Position numbers and translations under genes: made by a program. From MFD01275-c22 sp963705885 (GTDB lineage: Bacteria; Actinomycetota; Actinomycetes; JACCUZ01), in the NCBI GenBank assembly GCA_963705885.1, contig OY970120.1, positions 2,728,001-2,792,000 on the forward strand: DNA of 64,000 nt, in the 5' to 3' direction. Numbering within the stretch: the stretch's first letter is position 1; every line of letters begins with the position of its first letter. This document shows positions 17,630 to 25,873 of the stretch, piece after piece. The notes under the pieces are model-generated. The model was given only the letters and a program-made list of their open reading frames with translations. It was not told where the DNA came from and searched no databases.

Positions 17630-18225
17630 GCGCGCGGCGGTTCCTCGTCCTGCACGGGTGGGAGAACCACCGCGCGGTCGAGCACTGGCAGTGGTGGCTG
17701 GTCGACCGGCTCCGCGGCGAGGGCGAGCAGGTGCTCTACCCCCAGCTGCCCTCCCCCGACGAGCCGCGGCTCGCGGACTGGCTGGAGGTGCTCGCTGCCG
17801 AGTGGACGCAGATGGGCGACGGCGAGCGCATCGTCGTCACGCACAGCCTGTCCTGCCTGCTCTGGATGCACGCCGCGCTCGCCGGCGTGCCGGTCCCGCC
17901 CGCCGACCGGGTGGCTCTCGTCGCCCCGCCGAGCCCGCAGGTCATGTCCGGGCTCCCGGCGATCGCCGAGTTCCGCGTGGCGCCGGACGACAGGGTGCGG
18001 GACGCGGTCGCGGCGAGCAGCCGGGCGCGGGTGCGGCTCGTGGGCTCCGACGCCGACATCTACTCCCCCGAGGGCCCGGCGTCGCAGGTCTACGGACGGG
18101 CGCTGGACCTCGACTGCGACACGGTTCCGGGCGCCGGGCACGTCACGATGGACGACGGCTTCGGGCCGTGGCCCGCGGTCCACGCCTGGTGCCTCGACCC
18201 GGCGGCCAGGTTCGGCGCCTCCTGA
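17626..18225 (+). CDS. RBBP9/YdeN-type alpha/beta hydrolase
   Basis: A 199-residue serine hydrolase of the RBBP9/YdeN family. VLHGWENHRAVEHWQWWL near residue 7 is the oxyanion-side motif. The nucleophile lies in VTHSLSCLLW, the Asp in GSDADIYSP and the His in PGAGHVTMDDG. It overlaps cphA by 4 nt (GTGA), so it belongs to the cyanophycin operon. A link to dipeptide or arginine handling is possible but only contextual; the family has no settled substrate. Confidence 0.88.
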   Translation: MSARRFLVLHGWENHRAVEHWQWWLVDRLRGEGEQVLYPQLPSPDEPRLADWLEVLAAEWTQMGDGERIVVTHSLSCLLWMHAALAGVPVPPADRVALVAPPSPQVMSGLPAIAEFRVAPDDRVRDAVAASSRARVRLVGSDADIYSPEGPASQVYGRALDLDCDTVPGAGHVTMDDGFGPWPAVHAWCLDPAARFGAS

Positions 18226-18280
18226 CGCTGACCGGCGAGATCGCCGACGGGTGGCACAGACGCGGGCGGCCCGCCGGGGC

Positions 18281-18286
18281 CATCAT
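18281..18286 (+). promoter_or_regulatory. possible -10 box of the small ORF at 18293
   Basis: CATCAT, 6 nt before GTG 18293. Confidence 0.3.
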
Positions 18287-18292
18287 GAGAGC

Positions 18293-18451
18293 GTGACCGA
18301 GACGCCCACGCCGCGCAGGAGCCCCTACGCGGTGCCCTACGACCGGTTCGCCGCCGACTCCCACGTCGACCGCCACGAGACGGTCGTCGAGCAGCCGCAC
18401 GACCCACCCCAGGACGTGCCGGACGCCGCCGACGGAGGCGACGGGGACTGA
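18293..18451 (+). CDS. possible 52-residue protein, unknown
   Basis: A short acidic, Pro-rich, low-complexity product with no hydrophobic stretch and no recognisable domain. It starts VTETPTPRRSP and ends in an Asp/Gly-rich tail. Support for coding is the -10-like CATCAT 6 nt before the GTG and a composition unlike the Arg-rich translations of non-coding frames nearby. It sits between the convergent cyanophycin and fab/Mur-ligase operons. Its first 13 codons resemble those at 61820, just before transketolase. It may equally be spurious. Confidence 0.35.
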   Translation: MTETPTPRRSPYAVPYDRFAADSHVDRHETVVEQPHDPPQDVPDAADGGDGD

Positions 18452-18458
18452 GACCGCC

Positions 18459-18872
18459 TCACCGCGGGCTCTCGGCGTGGCGCCGCACCGTTCGCAGGAT
18501 GTGGTTGGTCGCGACGGAGTGACCTCGCGTCCCGATGACGAGCGCGCGGTAGGCGCGGCCGGGCAGCCCGGGGAACGCCGCGTAGGTCGTGGCCCGGACG
18601 ACGGTGGTGTCGGCTGCCGCGCTCTCGAGCTCGAAGACCAGCGCGTAGCGGGCGAACCGATGACGCCCGGCAAGACCGAGCCGCTCCCCGGGGACCGCTT
18701 GCGCGACCTCGAAGCCCGACGGCGGGCTCGAGCCGAGGACCCGTGCCACGGGGTGGCGGCGACCCGAGGCGAGCGACCCGGCGACGTAGCGCTGCAGCGC
18801 GTCCCAGACCCGGTCGCGGCCGACGGCGACCGTGACGGCGTGCTCGTCGACGTACGGGAGATCGTCGGTCAC
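18459..18872 (-). CDS. SRPBCC (START-fold) family protein
   Basis: A 137-residue protein with the SRPBCC/polyketide-cyclase fold pattern: an N-terminal strand and helix AVTVAVGRDRVWDALQRYV, a central run of strands, and a long C-terminal helix. The fold binds hydrophobic ligands in a deep cavity. The GTG overlaps the stop of the CphA-like ligase gene by 4 nt (GTGA), so the two are made together, and this is the last gene of the fabG-fabI-ligase-SRPBCC operon. A role in handling an acyl or aromatic product of that operon is inference. Confidence 0.75.
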   Translation of the reverse strand: MTDDLPYVDEHAVTVAVGRDRVWDALQRYVAGSLASGRRHPVARVLGSSPPSGFEVAQAVPGERLGLAGRHRFARYALVFELESAAADTTVVRATTYAAFPGLPGRAYRALVIGTRGHSVATNHILRTVRRHAESPR

Positions 18873-20584
18873 GGCTGAGACCCCGCTCCGTCTCGTGCAC
18901 GCAGCACCTTGGCGCGGATCGCCTCCGGGGTGTCGACGGCTGCCCCGGCCGCGGCGAGCCACTCGGCGATCTCGGCGCGCTCGGCGTGGCACATCACACC
19001 GACCGCGTCCCCGCGACGCGACCCGGCCAGCACGGCCTGCAGCCCGGCCAGCTCGGTCGGGAAGGCCGGGACGTCGGTGACACCCACGGACGCCGCCCCG
19101 TCGCGCAGCAGCGACGCCAGCTCGTCGGGCTCCCGGCCGCGCAGGTAGTGCTCCTTGTGCGCGATCACCACCGAGTCGGCCCCCCGTGCGGCGATCTCGC
19201 CGACGCCGCGGATGATCTCGTCGGTGCGGTCCCCCGGCGAGCCCGTCACCATCCGGACCGAGCACCCGGGCGCGCGCAGACCGGCGAGCACCTCGAGGAG
19301 GGCATGCACGCCGGCCTCGTTGTGCGCCAGGTCGACGACGACCGTCACCTCGTCGACCTCGTAGACGTTCATGCGGCCCGGGTTGTCGTCGGGACCCGGA
19401 CGGAACGCCCGCAGCCCCTCGACGACCGCCGAGCGCGGCAGCCCCGCCCCCAGGCCGGCTCCGACAGCGGCGAGCGCGTTCTCGACGTTGACCTGGGACA
19501 GGCCGGACAGCGTCACCGGCACGTCGACGACCGGCACGAGCGCCTCGGGCTCGCTGCGGGGCGAGAGCACCGTGACCGCCCCGTCGATGAGCGTCACCCC
19601 GCGGCCGCCCTCGTTGAGCGCGGCCCGCAGCGAGGGTGACTCCGGGTCGCGCGAGAACACGCACACGTTGGCGTCGACCGCGAGCCGCATCGCGAAGGTC
19701 CGCGGGTCGTCTCCGTTGAGGACCACCCAGCCGTCCCGTCGGGTCACGCGGGTCACGACCGCCTTGACCTCGGCGAGCTGGTCGACGGTGTCGACGCCGT
19801 GCATGCCCAGGTGGTCGGCGCTGACGTTGGTCACGACCGACACGTCGTTGTACGCGACGCCGAGCCCCTTGAGAAGGATGCCGCCGCGCGCGGTCTCGGT
19901 GACGGCGAGCTGCACCCGCGGGTCGTCGAGCACCCGGTCGGCGCCGCTCGGGCCGGAGTAGTCGCCGGCCTCGACCAGCTCGCCGTCGATGTACACGCCG
20001 TCGGTCGACGACCAGCCGACGACCAGCCCGGCGCAGCCGGCCATCCGGGCGACCAGTCGCGAGGTCGTCGTCTTGCCGTTGGTCCCGGTCACCGCCACGA
20101 CCGGCACGTGCGGCCGCCGCAGCCGGGGCGGCTCCCCCACGTCGGCGCTGCGGACGTACGCCGCGGCCGCCTCCACCGCCGGCCCGACGTCCGCTCCCGG
20201 CAGCCCGTCCAGGACGCCCGCCACCGCGTGCGCGAGCGCCTCGGCCCGCCCGCGGTGCCGCCACGGGTAGGCCACCACGAGGCCGTGCAGGTCGGCCGTC
20301 GGGCGGACGCGAACGGCCAGCCGGGTGGTGCCCGACTCGCGCGCGACCCGCCGCACCAGCCGTGCGACCAGGCGCCCCGCGAGGCGCTGCCGCAGCCCGC
20401 TCCCGGCCGCCCCGGGGTTCGCAGCCGTCAAGCCGACCTGCTGGGCCACGCGACGTGCCTCGGCCTCGTCGAGGTCGAGCAGGCGTGAGAGGTCCAGGGT
20501 GACCTTGACCGCGGGCCGCGGGAAGTAGAGGTTCGCCCCGCCGAGCACACGGACCTCGACCAGGGCCGGGCGCCGCTCCGTCAT
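18869..20584 (-). CDS. CphA-like Mur ligase lacking the ATP-grasp module
   Basis: A 571-residue ATP-dependent ligase. The N-terminal 130 residues (VRVLGGANLYFPRPAVKVTLD) resemble the first domain of the cyanophycin synthetase at 14858 (RVYRGPNLWSYEPAVHLVVD), but the ATP-grasp module that follows there is absent: the Mur module starts directly, with P-loop VTGTNGKTTTSRL near residue 168. The Mur motifs ETARGGILLKGLGVAYND, SADHLGMHGVDTVDQLA and DLAHNEAGVHALLEVL parallel cphA closely, so it could activate a carboxylate and join an amine, but could not build the poly-Asp backbone by the CphA route. It lies 21 nt downstream of fabI and overlaps the SRPBCC gene. Substrate unknown. Confidence 0.85.
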   Translation of the reverse strand: MTERRPALVEVRVLGGANLYFPRPAVKVTLDLSRLLDLDEAEARRVAQQVGLTAANPGAAGSGLRQRLAGRLVARLVRRVARESGTTRLAVRVRPTADLHGLVVAYPWRHRGRAEALAHAVAGVLDGLPGADVGPAVEAAAAYVRSADVGEPPRLRRPHVPVVAVTGTNGKTTTSRLVARMAGCAGLVVGWSSTDGVYIDGELVEAGDYSGPSGADRVLDDPRVQLAVTETARGGILLKGLGVAYNDVSVVTNVSADHLGMHGVDTVDQLAEVKAVVTRVTRRDGWVVLNGDDPRTFAMRLAVDANVCVFSRDPESPSLRAALNEGGRGVTLIDGAVTVLSPRSEPEALVPVVDVPVTLSGLSQVNVENALAAVGAGLGAGLPRSAVVEGLRAFRPGPDDNPGRMNVYEVDEVTVVVDLAHNEAGVHALLEVLAGLRAPGCSVRMVTGSPGDRTDEIIRGVGEIAARGADSVVIAHKEHYLRGREPDELASLLRDGAASVGVTDVPAFPTELAGLQAVLAGSRRGDAVGVMCHAERAEIAEWLAAAGAAVDTPEAIRAKVLRARDGAGSQP

Positions 20585-20605
20585 CGTGACGCCACGGCGG
20601 GACCT

Positions 20606-21373
20606 CTAGGCGCCCATGGCGTGCACGCCGCCGTCGACGTGCACGATCTCCCCCGTGGTGCGCGGGAACCAGTCGGACATCAGCGCCAGGCACGCCCGCG
20701 CCGGCGGCTCGGCGTCGGCGACGTCCCAGCCGATCGGGGCGCGCGTGGCCCACACGTCCTCGAACTCCTCGAAGCCGGGGATGGACTTGGCCGCGGTCGT
20801 CTTCACCGGCCCCGCCGCCACCAGGTTGACCCGCACCCCGGCCGGCCCGAGGTCGCGGGCCAGGTAGCGCGCCGTCGACTCGAAGGCCGCCTTGGCGACA
20901 CCCATCCAGTCGTACTTCGGCCAGGCGACCGTCGCGTCGAACGTCAGGCCCACCACCGACCCGCCCTGGGGCATCAGCGGCAGGCAGGCGACGGCGAGCG
21001 CCTTGAGGCTGAACGCGGAGATCTGCACGGCCGTGGCGACGTCGTCCCACCCGGTGTTGAGGAAGTTGCCGCCCAGGGCAGCCTCGGGCGCGAACCCGAT
21101 CGAGTGCAGGACTCCGTCGAGGCCGTCGACGTGCTCCCGGACCCGCTCCGCGAGCGCGTCGAAGTCGGCGGCGCTGCTGGCGTCGAGCTCGACCACGGGT
21201 GGCGTGGTCGGCAGCCTCTTGGCGATGGTCTGTGTGATGCGCGTGGTGCGGCCGAAGGAGGTCAGCACCACCTCGGCGCCCTCCTCCTGGGCCACGCGCG
21301 CCACGTGGAAGGCGATGGAGGAGTCCATGAGGACCCCCGTCACCAGGATCCGTTTGCCGTCGAGCAGTCCCAT
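20606..21373 (-). CDS. fabI: enoyl-[ACP] reductase, FabI/InhA type
   Basis: A 255-residue NADH-dependent enoyl-ACP reductase, the last step of each fatty-acid elongation cycle. The N-terminus GKRILVTGVLMDSSIAFHVA is the InhA-like nucleotide-binding motif, and the catalytic Tyr and Lys are in KYDWMGVAKAAFES. Length fits FabI/InhA. The ATG has a GGAGGGG Shine-Dalgarno. fabG lies 14 nt upstream in the same operon, the same fabG-inhA order as in mycobacteria. In that genus InhA is the isoniazid target. Confidence 0.95.
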   Translation of the reverse strand: MGLLDGKRILVTGVLMDSSIAFHVARVAQEEGAEVVLTSFGRTTRITQTIAKRLPTTPPVVELDASSAADFDALAERVREHVDGLDGVLHSIGFAPEAALGGNFLNTGWDDVATAVQISAFSLKALAVACLPLMPQGGSVVGLTFDATVAWPKYDWMGVAKAAFESTARYLARDLGPAGVRVNLVAAGPVKTTAAKSIPGFEEFEDVWATRAPIGWDVADAEPPARACLALMSDWFPRTTGEIVHVDGGVHAMGA

Positions 21374-21387
21374 GTCCCGCCCCTCCT

Positions 21388-22119
21388 CTAGTGGCCCATG
21401 CCGAGGCCGCCGTCGACCGGCACGACGGCGCCGGTGACGTAGCCCGCCTCGTCCGAGGCGAGGAACCGCACCACGCCGGCGACCTCGTCCGCCGAGCAGA
21501 AGCGGCCCAGCGGGATCTGGCTCTTGTAGGTCTTCTGCAGGTCCTCGCCCAGCTCGGCGGTCATGTCGGTCTCGACGAACCCCGGCGCGACGACGTTGAA
21601 CGTGATGGCGCGCGACCCGAGCTCGCGGGCCAGCGACCTGGCCAGTCCGACCAGCCCGGCCTTGGACGCGGCGTAGTTGCTCTGCCCGGCCGAGCCGAGC
21701 AGCCCGACCACCGAGGAGATGAACACGACCCGGCCACGGCGCAGCCGCAGCATGCCCTTGGACGCGCGCTTGGCGACCCGCCACGAGCCGGCCAGGTTGG
21801 TCGCGACGACGTCGGCGAAGTCCTCCTCGGACATCCGCATGATCAGCTGGTCGCGGGTGATGCCGGCGTTGGCGACCAGCACCTCGACCGGCCCGAGCGC
21901 ACCCTCGACCTCGGTGAACGCGGCCTCGACCGAGGCGGGGTCGGTGACGTCGCACCGCACACCGTGCAGCCCCGCCGGCGGCTCGCCGGACCGGTAGGTC
22001 ACCGCCACCCGGTCACCGGCGTCGACGAAGGCCCGCGCGATCGCCAGGCCGATGCCGCGGTTGCCGCCGGTGATCAGGACGCACCGGCCGGTCGCTGGGG
22101 TGGTGGGCTCGTCGGGCAC
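21388..22119 (-). CDS. fabG: 3-oxoacyl-[ACP] reductase
   Basis: A 243-residue short-chain dehydrogenase reducing 3-oxoacyl-ACP with NADPH. The cofactor motif is LITGGNRGIGLAIARAF near residue 15, NAGITRD carries the NAG motif, and the catalytic residues are in ISSVVGLLGSAGQSNYAASK, the canonical Ser-Tyr-Lys arrangement. First gene of the fabG-fabI-ligase-SRPBCC operon. The GTG start is set by a TAGCGT box 6 nt upstream. Confidence 0.94.
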   Translation of the reverse strand: MPDEPTTPATGRCVLITGGNRGIGLAIARAFVDAGDRVAVTYRSGEPPAGLHGVRCDVTDPASVEAAFTEVEGALGPVEVLVANAGITRDQLIMRMSEEDFADVVATNLAGSWRVAKRASKGMLRLRRGRVVFISSVVGLLGSAGQSNYAASKAGLVGLARSLARELGSRAITFNVVAPGFVETDMTAELGEDLQKTYKSQIPLGRFCSADEVAGVVRFLASDEAGYVTGAVVPVDGGLGMGH

Positions 22120-22125
22120 GTCGCG

Positions 22126-22131
22126 ACGCTA
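22126..22131 (-). promoter_or_regulatory. -10 box of the fabG-fabI-ligase operon
   Basis: TAGCGT on the minus strand, 6 nt before GTG 22119. Confidence 0.5.
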
Positions 22132-22198
22132 TCGGCACCGCCGGGAGCCGTGGCAGACAGGTCGGCGATGTCGGGCGTCGAACCGGGGGGCGCATGGC

Positions 22199-22204
22199 TA
22201 TCGT
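22199..22204 (+). promoter_or_regulatory. -10 box of tldD
   Basis: TATCGT about 40 nt before GTG 22245. Unlike its neighbours, this gene would have a short leader, and it has a Shine-Dalgarno (AGGAG, 22234-22238). Confidence 0.4.
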
Positions 22205-22244
22205 CGTGCCGACTCCACCCACCCGGACCTGCCAGGAGACGCCT

Positions 22245-23753
22245 GTGCCCCCCGAGATCGACGCGGCGTTCACCGGCCTGCCGCTGCGCACGCTGGCCGA
22301 CGCCGCCCTCACCCGCGCCCGGGAGCTGGGCGCGGAGCACGCGGACCTGCGGGTGGAGCGCATACGGGACGGCAGCCTCAGCCTCCGCGACGCCCGTCTC
22401 GACGGCAGCAGCGACAGCGAGGACGTCGGCCTGGCCGTGCGCGTGGTGCACGACGGCACCTGGGGCTTCGCCAGCGACGTGGTGCTGACTCCCGAGACCG
22501 CGGCCGGACTGGCCGAGCAGGCCGTCGAGGTGGCGAAGGTGAGCCGCCCGCTGTCCACGGAGCGCGTCGAGCTCGCCGACGAGCCCTCGCACGGTGACGT
22601 CACCTGGGTGTCGGCCTACGACGTCGACCCGTTCACGGTGGCGGACGGCGACAAGGTGTCGCTGCTCGCCGACTGGAGCGCGGGACTGCTAGCGCACGAC
22701 GTCGTCGCCCACGCCGAGGCCTACGCCCACGCGGTGGTGGAGAACAAGTTCTACGCCGACCTGGCCGGGACCACGACGACCCAGCAGCGGGTGCGCGTCA
22801 ACGTGCAGCTCGAGATCGTCGGCTCGGACAAGGAGTCCGGCCGCTTCGACACCATGCGGACCCTCGCGCCACCGGTGGGCAGGGGCTGGGAGCACCTCAC
22901 CGACGGGTCCTACGACTGGGGGGCCGAGCTCGAGGAGATGCCCGACCACCTCGCCGCCAAGCTGCAGGCCCCGTCGGTCGAGGGCGGGACGTACGACCTC
23001 GTCATCGACCCGTCGAACCTGTTCCTGACGATCCACGAGTCGGTGGGGCACGCCACCGAGCTCGACCGTGCCCTCGGCTACGAGGCCAACTACGCGGGCA
23101 CGTCGTTCGCGACCTTCGACCAGCTGGGCTCACTGCACTACGGCTCCGCGGCGATGAACGTCACCGGTGACCGCACGGCCGAGCACGGGCTGGCCACGAT
23201 CGGCTACGACGACGAGGGCGTGGCCGGGCAGACGTGGGACATCGTCCGGGACGGAGTCCTGGTGGGCTACCAGCTCGACCGGGCCATGGCGCATCTCAAG
23301 GGGCTCGGGCGGTCGAACGGCTGCGCTTTCGCCGACTCGGCCGGGCACGTGCCGATGCAGCGCATGGCCAACGTCTCGCTGCAGGCCGCCGAGGGCGGCC
23401 CGTCCACCGAGGAGCTCATCTCGCGCGTCGACCGCGGGATCTTCGTCGTCGGCGACAAGAGCTGGTCGATCGACATGCAGCGCTACAACTTCCAGTTCAC
23501 CGGCCAGCGCTTCTTCCGCATCGACAAGGGCCGGCTCGCGGGCCAGCTGCGCGATGTCGCCTACCAGGCCACGACCACGGACTTCTGGCGGTCGCTGGAG
23601 GCCGTCGGCGGGCCGCAGACCTACGTGCTCGGCGGCGCCTTCAACTGCGGGAAGGGCCAGCCCGGGCAGGTCGCCGCCGTCAGCCACGGCTGCCCGACCA
23701 CGCTGTTCCGCGACGTCCGGATCCTCAACACGCAGGCGGAGGCCGGCCGATGA
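22245..23753 (+). CDS. tldD: TldD family metalloprotease subunit
   Basis: A 502-residue TldD-type peptidase, the catalytic half of a TldD/TldE heterodimer that trims leader or unfolded peptides. The metal motif HExxxH is in IHESVGHATELDR near residue 263, and the C-terminal metal ligand region GGAFNCGKGQPGQ is present. GTG 22245 has AGGAG 6 nt upstream. The stop overlaps the ATG of the partner gene by 4 nt (ATGA), as expected for subunits made in equal amounts. No modified-peptide precursor gene was seen nearby, so the substrate is open. Confidence 0.92.
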   Translation: MPPEIDAAFTGLPLRTLADAALTRARELGAEHADLRVERIRDGSLSLRDARLDGSSDSEDVGLAVRVVHDGTWGFASDVVLTPETAAGLAEQAVEVAKVSRPLSTERVELADEPSHGDVTWVSAYDVDPFTVADGDKVSLLADWSAGLLAHDVVAHAEAYAHAVVENKFYADLAGTTTTQQRVRVNVQLEIVGSDKESGRFDTMRTLAPPVGRGWEHLTDGSYDWGAELEEMPDHLAAKLQAPSVEGGTYDLVIDPSNLFLTIHESVGHATELDRALGYEANYAGTSFATFDQLGSLHYGSAAMNVTGDRTAEHGLATIGYDDEGVAGQTWDIVRDGVLVGYQLDRAMAHLKGLGRSNGCAFADSAGHVPMQRMANVSLQAAEGGPSTEELISRVDRGIFVVGDKSWSIDMQRYNFQFTGQRFFRIDKGRLAGQLRDVAYQATTTDFWRSLEAVGGPQTYVLGGAFNCGKGQPGQVAAVSHGCPTTLFRDVRILNTQAEAGR

Positions 23754-25168
23754 GCGCCCTGACCGACGTGAGGGCCCAGGAGGTCGTCGAGCGCGCACTC
23801 GCGCTCTCCCGGACCGACGGCTGCATCGTGCTCGCCGAGGAGTCCAGCGACGCGAACCTCCGCTGGGCCGCCAACACCCTGACGACCAACGGGGTCATGC
23901 GCGGCCGGTCGCTCACCGTCGTCGCCACCGTCGGGGGCTCCCAGGGCGTCGCCACCGGAGTGGTCTCACGCAGCAACGTCGACCTCTCGCAGGTCGAGGG
24001 CCTCGTCCGCGCCGCCGAGCAGGAGGCCCGCACCCGCGAGGGCCGCGGCGCCGAGGACGCGCGCCCGCTCGCGGAGCCGGGCGACGTGCCCGGCTCCGGC
24101 CTCGGGTGGGACGAGGTGCCCGCCCAGACCTCCATCGGCGTCTTCGCGAGCCTGGCGCCCGCCCTCGGCGACGTCTTCGCGCGGGCCCGCTCCGAGGGCC
24201 GCGAGCTCTTCGGCTTCGCCGAGCACCAGATGTCCACGACCTACCTCGGCACGTCGACGGGCGTCCGGGTGCGCCACGCACAGCCGACCGGGCGCATCGA
24301 GGTCACCGGCAAGCGCATCGGCGACTGGACGCGCTCCTCGTGGGTCGGCCAGAGCACCCGCGACTTCCTCGACGTCGACGTCACCGCGGTCGACGCCGAG
24401 CTCGGCCGGCGGCTCGGCTGGGCGCAGCGCCGGGTCGACCTCGACGCGGGCCGCTACGAGACGCTCCTGCCCCCCAGCGCCGTCGCCGACCTGCTGGTCT
24501 ACCTCTACTGGACGGCCGTGGCCCGCGAGGCCGACGACGGCCGCACGGTGTTCAGCCGCCAGGGGGGCGGCACCCGGGTCGGCGAGCGGCTCGCCGACGC
24601 CCCGCTGCGCATCTGGAGCGACCCGCAGGCCCCGGGCATCGAGTGCGCGCCGACCGTCTTCGCGGCGTCGTCGGCGGCCTCGCAGTCGGTGTTCGACAAC
24701 GGGCTGCCGATCGGCGAGACCGAATGGGTGTCCGACGGCGAGCTCCGCGCGCTCATCCAGACCCGGCACTCGGCCGAGATGACCGGGCTGCCGTTCACGC
24801 CGGGCGTCGACAACCTGCTGATGTCCTCCGGCGACGCGACCCGCAGCCTGGACGACATGATGGCCGGCACGTCGCGCGGTCTGCTGCTCACCTGCCTCTG
24901 GTACGTCCGCGAGGTCGAGCCGCAGACGCTGCTGCTGACCGGGCTGACCCGCGACGGGGTCTACCTCGTCGAGGGCGGCGAGGTCGTCGCCGAGGTGAAC
25001 AACTTCCGCTTCAACGAGAGCCCGGTCGACCTGCTGGGCCGTCTCGGAGAGGTGGGCCTGGCCGAACGGACCCTGGCCAGGGAGTTCGGCGACTACTTCA
25101 CCCGCACCTCGATGCCGACCTGGCGGGTCGCCGACTTCAACATGTCCTCGGTGAGCAAGGCGAGCTGA
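23750..25168 (+). CDS. tldE: TldE/PmbA family subunit
   Basis: A 472-residue TldE/PmbA homologue, the non-catalytic partner that completes the peptide tunnel of TldD. It has the same fold but no HExxxH; conserved stretches include SNVDLSQVEGLVRAAEQEA and FNESPVDLLGRLGEVG. ATGA overlap with tldD. Unusually long for the family's N-terminal part, but with no sign of fusion. Confidence 0.9.
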   Translation: MSALTDVRAQEVVERALALSRTDGCIVLAEESSDANLRWAANTLTTNGVMRGRSLTVVATVGGSQGVATGVVSRSNVDLSQVEGLVRAAEQEARTREGRGAEDARPLAEPGDVPGSGLGWDEVPAQTSIGVFASLAPALGDVFARARSEGRELFGFAEHQMSTTYLGTSTGVRVRHAQPTGRIEVTGKRIGDWTRSSWVGQSTRDFLDVDVTAVDAELGRRLGWAQRRVDLDAGRYETLLPPSAVADLLVYLYWTAVAREADDGRTVFSRQGGGTRVGERLADAPLRIWSDPQAPGIECAPTVFAASSAASQSVFDNGLPIGETEWVSDGELRALIQTRHSAEMTGLPFTPGVDNLLMSSGDATRSLDDMMAGTSRGLLLTCLWYVREVEPQTLLLTGLTRDGVYLVEGGEVVAEVNNFRFNESPVDLLGRLGEVGLAERTLAREFGDYFTRTSMPTWRVADFNMSSVSKAS

Positions 25169-25187
25169 CCGCACCTGCCCCGCACCG

Positions 25188-25215
25188 GACCGGCACCGCA
25201 TCCGCCGGGCCGGTC
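25188..25215. terminator. hairpin between tldE and dodecin genes
   Basis: GACCGGC (25188-25194) pairs with GCCGGTC (25209-25215), a 7-bp stem with a 14-nt loop between convergent gene ends. No U-tract. Confidence 0.35.
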
Positions 25216-25241
25216 GGCTCCGAAGTGGGGGTGTGAGCGGT

Positions 25242-25454
25242 TCAGGCGTCCTCGAGCCGGAACCCGATCTTCATCCCCACCTGGAAGTGCTCCGGCACAC
25301 CGTCGACGACCTGGCCGCGGACCTGGGTGACCTCGAACCAGTCGAGGTGACGCAGGGTCTGGGCGGCACGGGCGATGCCGTTGCGGATGGCGTCGTCCAC
25401 CCCCTCCGACGAGGTCCCGACGATCTCGGACACCCGGTAGGTGCGGTTGCTCAT
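25242..25454 (-). CDS. dodecin
   Basis: A 70-residue dodecin, which assembles into a hollow dodecamer that stores flavin (FMN/FAD) or CoA. Family marks: YRVSEIVGTSSEGVDDAI, then LDWFEVTQVRGQV, where the Trp stacks on the flavin, and the C-terminal FQVGMKIGFRLED strand. ATG 25454 has GGAGA 6 nt upstream and gives the usual length; a GTG 12 nt earlier is less likely. Confidence 0.95.
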   Translation of the reverse strand: MSNRTYRVSEIVGTSSEGVDDAIRNGIARAAQTLRHLDWFEVTQVRGQVVDGVPEHFQVGMKIGFRLEDA

Positions 25455-25509
25455 GGCGGTCTCCACTTCTCGAGCCGGATCAGGCAGGACGCTTTCCCCG
25501 TCGGTGACC

Positions 25510-25515
25510 TAGTGT
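25510..25515 (+). promoter_or_regulatory. -10 box of the DUF3099 gene
   Basis: TAGTGT, 7 nt before GTG 25523. It places the start there, since the earlier GTG 25514 falls inside the box. Confidence 0.5.
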
Positions 25516-25522
25516 GAGACGC

Positions 25523-25849
25523 GTGACCACGGCCCGGCACCGCCCTGGCGCGCTGCATCGCGGCGGCGCGCGGGAGCCGGTCTACCAGATCACCGCCGCG
25601 CGCCGGGGCGTCCGCGACGACGTCAACAGCCGGACCCGCCGCTACCTGGTCTCCATGGGCGTCCGCACCGTGTGCTTCGTCCTCGCGGTCGTGACCGACG
25701 GCTGGCTGCGGTGGGTTCTCATCGCCGCCGCCGTGCTGCTGCCCTACCTGTCCGTGGTGTTCGCGAACGGCGGCCGCGAACGCGTCGTGAACCTGCCCGA
25801 AACGGACCTACCGGACGAGCGGCGCGCGATCGGCGGGACCGGCACGTGA
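25523..25849 (+). CDS. DUF3099 membrane protein
   Basis: A 108-residue protein with two hydrophobic helices (about 45-62 and 65-82). The family motif region YQITAARRGVRDDVNSRTRR lies on the N-terminal, presumably cytoplasmic side. DUF3099 proteins are confined to actinobacteria and have no known role. The gene is followed by a structured RNA and lies near moaA and the SURF1 gene. Confidence 0.85.
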   Translation: MTTARHRPGALHRGGAREPVYQITAARRGVRDDVNSRTRRYLVSMGVRTVCFVLAVVTDGWLRWVLIAAAVLLPYLSVVFANGGRERVVNLPETDLPDERRAIGGTGT

Positions 25850-25873
25850 CGTGACATCATTTCGTGCAATACT

